From assembly GCA_002150815.3 (NCBI GenBank), contig NDFF03000091.1, positions 62,001 through 126,000 on the forward strand: a stretch of DNA of 64,000 bases. The letters run 5' to 3'. Below are positions 63,110 through 64,000 of the stretch, in pieces. Position numbers and translations under genes: made by a program. The notes under the pieces are model-generated. The model worked only from the letters and a program-made list of their open reading frames with translations, searched no databases and had not been told where the DNA came from. The first letter of the stretch is position 1; each line of letters starts with the position of its first letter. The stretch comes from Grammothele lineata. Taxonomy: Eukaryota > Basidiomycota > Agaricomycetes > Polyporales > Polyporaceae.

Positions 63110-64000
63110 TCATTCTAGAGCCGGCCCTCCTGAGAGAGCGATCAGGCTGAACTGCATGCTTGCGGTTTGCGACATGTACTGGTCCCGCACCACCTTAGCT
63201 ACGTCCTACCAGCCGTGAACACAATGTTGATCAGCGGTTTGTGCCTCCGCGTCTGCAACGAGGGTGACCTGCTTACTTTCAAGAAGTCCGTGCATGCTCC
63301 CCTGTCGATAGCTCCGTTGCGACGACCATCGAGTTCAATCAGGCGCATCTGGTCTGGGTCAACAGGCAGACCCTCGTCGCGTGCTGGCGGACTTGGGGCC
63401 TGGACGAAGCACGTGAAGTGCAAGTCAGTGTCCAGGTTAGCGGGGATGGAGGACTGGCCATCCGACGCTGCGTCGGCGTGAATGTTGGCGAATAGCTCCG
63501 TAGTCTCGAGCAGCTTCGCACGCTCTAGCGGAGTCTTGTCTATGTGGGAATGTATAAGGCCCGTTAGTTCGGCATTGACGGTGTAGAACGGTACACCTTG
63601 CCTTTACAAAGGTCAATGAACTTCTCAATAGGACTCTCCGGGGAGAAGGTCACGTCCGACTAGGATAATCGATCTCAGCCTCGTCAATTCAAGGCAATCT
63701 GTTCTGTCCGCTTACATTGATCAAAGCGTGCAGGAGAGCCATTGTGCCGCAGGCATTGGAGATCTATCATAAAGCCAGCATTAAACAAGAATTGTGGAAG
63801 GAAAGGCCCATGATAAACCGTTTGCTTCATCCAGAAGACTGTGGGATCGACAGGGTACTGCCCCTGATTTGCGATCCTTGTGTCTTCCTCACGTCTCCTG
63901 GTTTCGTATGGCTCGGTGATCGGAAACAGCAAGATAACTGCCTTCGCTGGTTGTGATACCATTGCGAGAAGCTGTATGGAAGAATGCGATGTGAATAGCG
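63110..64000 (-). CDS. YUH1: Ubiquitin carboxyl-terminal hydrolase (UCH family, peptidase C12), N-terminus outside window
   Basis: Thiol protease that removes small adducts from the ubiquitin or NEDD8 C-terminus. Cut by the right edge. Visible protein starts near LLAMVSQPAKAVILLFPI, typical of residues 30-50 of the family. Catalytic elements: ISNACGTMALLHALIN (active-site cysteine), DLHFTCFVQA (catalytic histidine) and LIELDGRRNGAIDRG (catalytic aspartate). The last exon encodes DVAKVVRDQYMSQ ... FSLIALSGGPALE before a TGA at 63112-63110. The intron 63601-63540 joins CK to DKTPLERAKLLE only if its donor is gcaagg, another apparent GC-AG intron. Confidence 0.9.

Overview
The window looks like a piece of a basidiomycete (Agaricomycete-type) nuclear genome. 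Coding regions are cut by many 45-90 nt introns with GTRNGT-type donors, intergenic spacers are short, and nearly every recognisable protein is a fungal housekeeping protein. No bacterial operons, rRNA, tRNA, CRISPR array or intact mobile element was seen. All gene models were spliced by eye from donor/acceptor sites, reading frame and family knowledge. Where exon coordinates are given, the exon sums were checked for divisibility by three; for PYC1, VRG4, YEA4, PRP40 and ATP1 only the ends and selected junctions were worked out.

Layout, left to right: a bacterial-type iron-sulfur L-serine dehydratase (minus, cut by the left edge, at least 21 exons); a divergent SET-domain methyltransferase; a Bem3-like PX-PH-RhoGAP protein; and an Shr3-like ER packaging chaperone. 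Then comes a poorly resolved tract (about 13.6-33.6 kb) in which the only confident gene is an Ecl1-family zinc-binding regulator at 21.5 kb. The rest of that tract is G+C-rich with low-confidence open frames.

From 33.6 kb the gene density is high: SmB, nitronate monooxygenase, pyruvate carboxylase (about 23 exons), GDP-mannose transporter, DASH subunit Hsk3, sphinganine C4-hydroxylase, Mak16, a CCDC90/MCUR1-like mitochondrial coiled-coil protein, guanylate kinase, a YANK (STK32-like) kinase, a Yea4/SLC35B4-like nucleotide-sugar transporter, splicing factor Prp40, mitochondrial ribosomal protein bL21m, ATP synthase alpha, and a ubiquitin C-terminal hydrolase cut by the right edge.

The genes do not form one pathway. 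Loose functional links are pyruvate metabolism (serine dehydratase, pyruvate carboxylase), ER/Golgi and sphingolipid function (Shr3, Vrg4, Yea4, Sur2), pre-mRNA splicing (SmB, Prp40) and mitochondria (bL21m, Atp1, CCDC90-like). The most interesting signals are in splicing architecture: 7, 17 and 23 nt microexons, a start-codon-only exon, five apparent GC-AG introns, and three stop-free introns whose length is a multiple of three.
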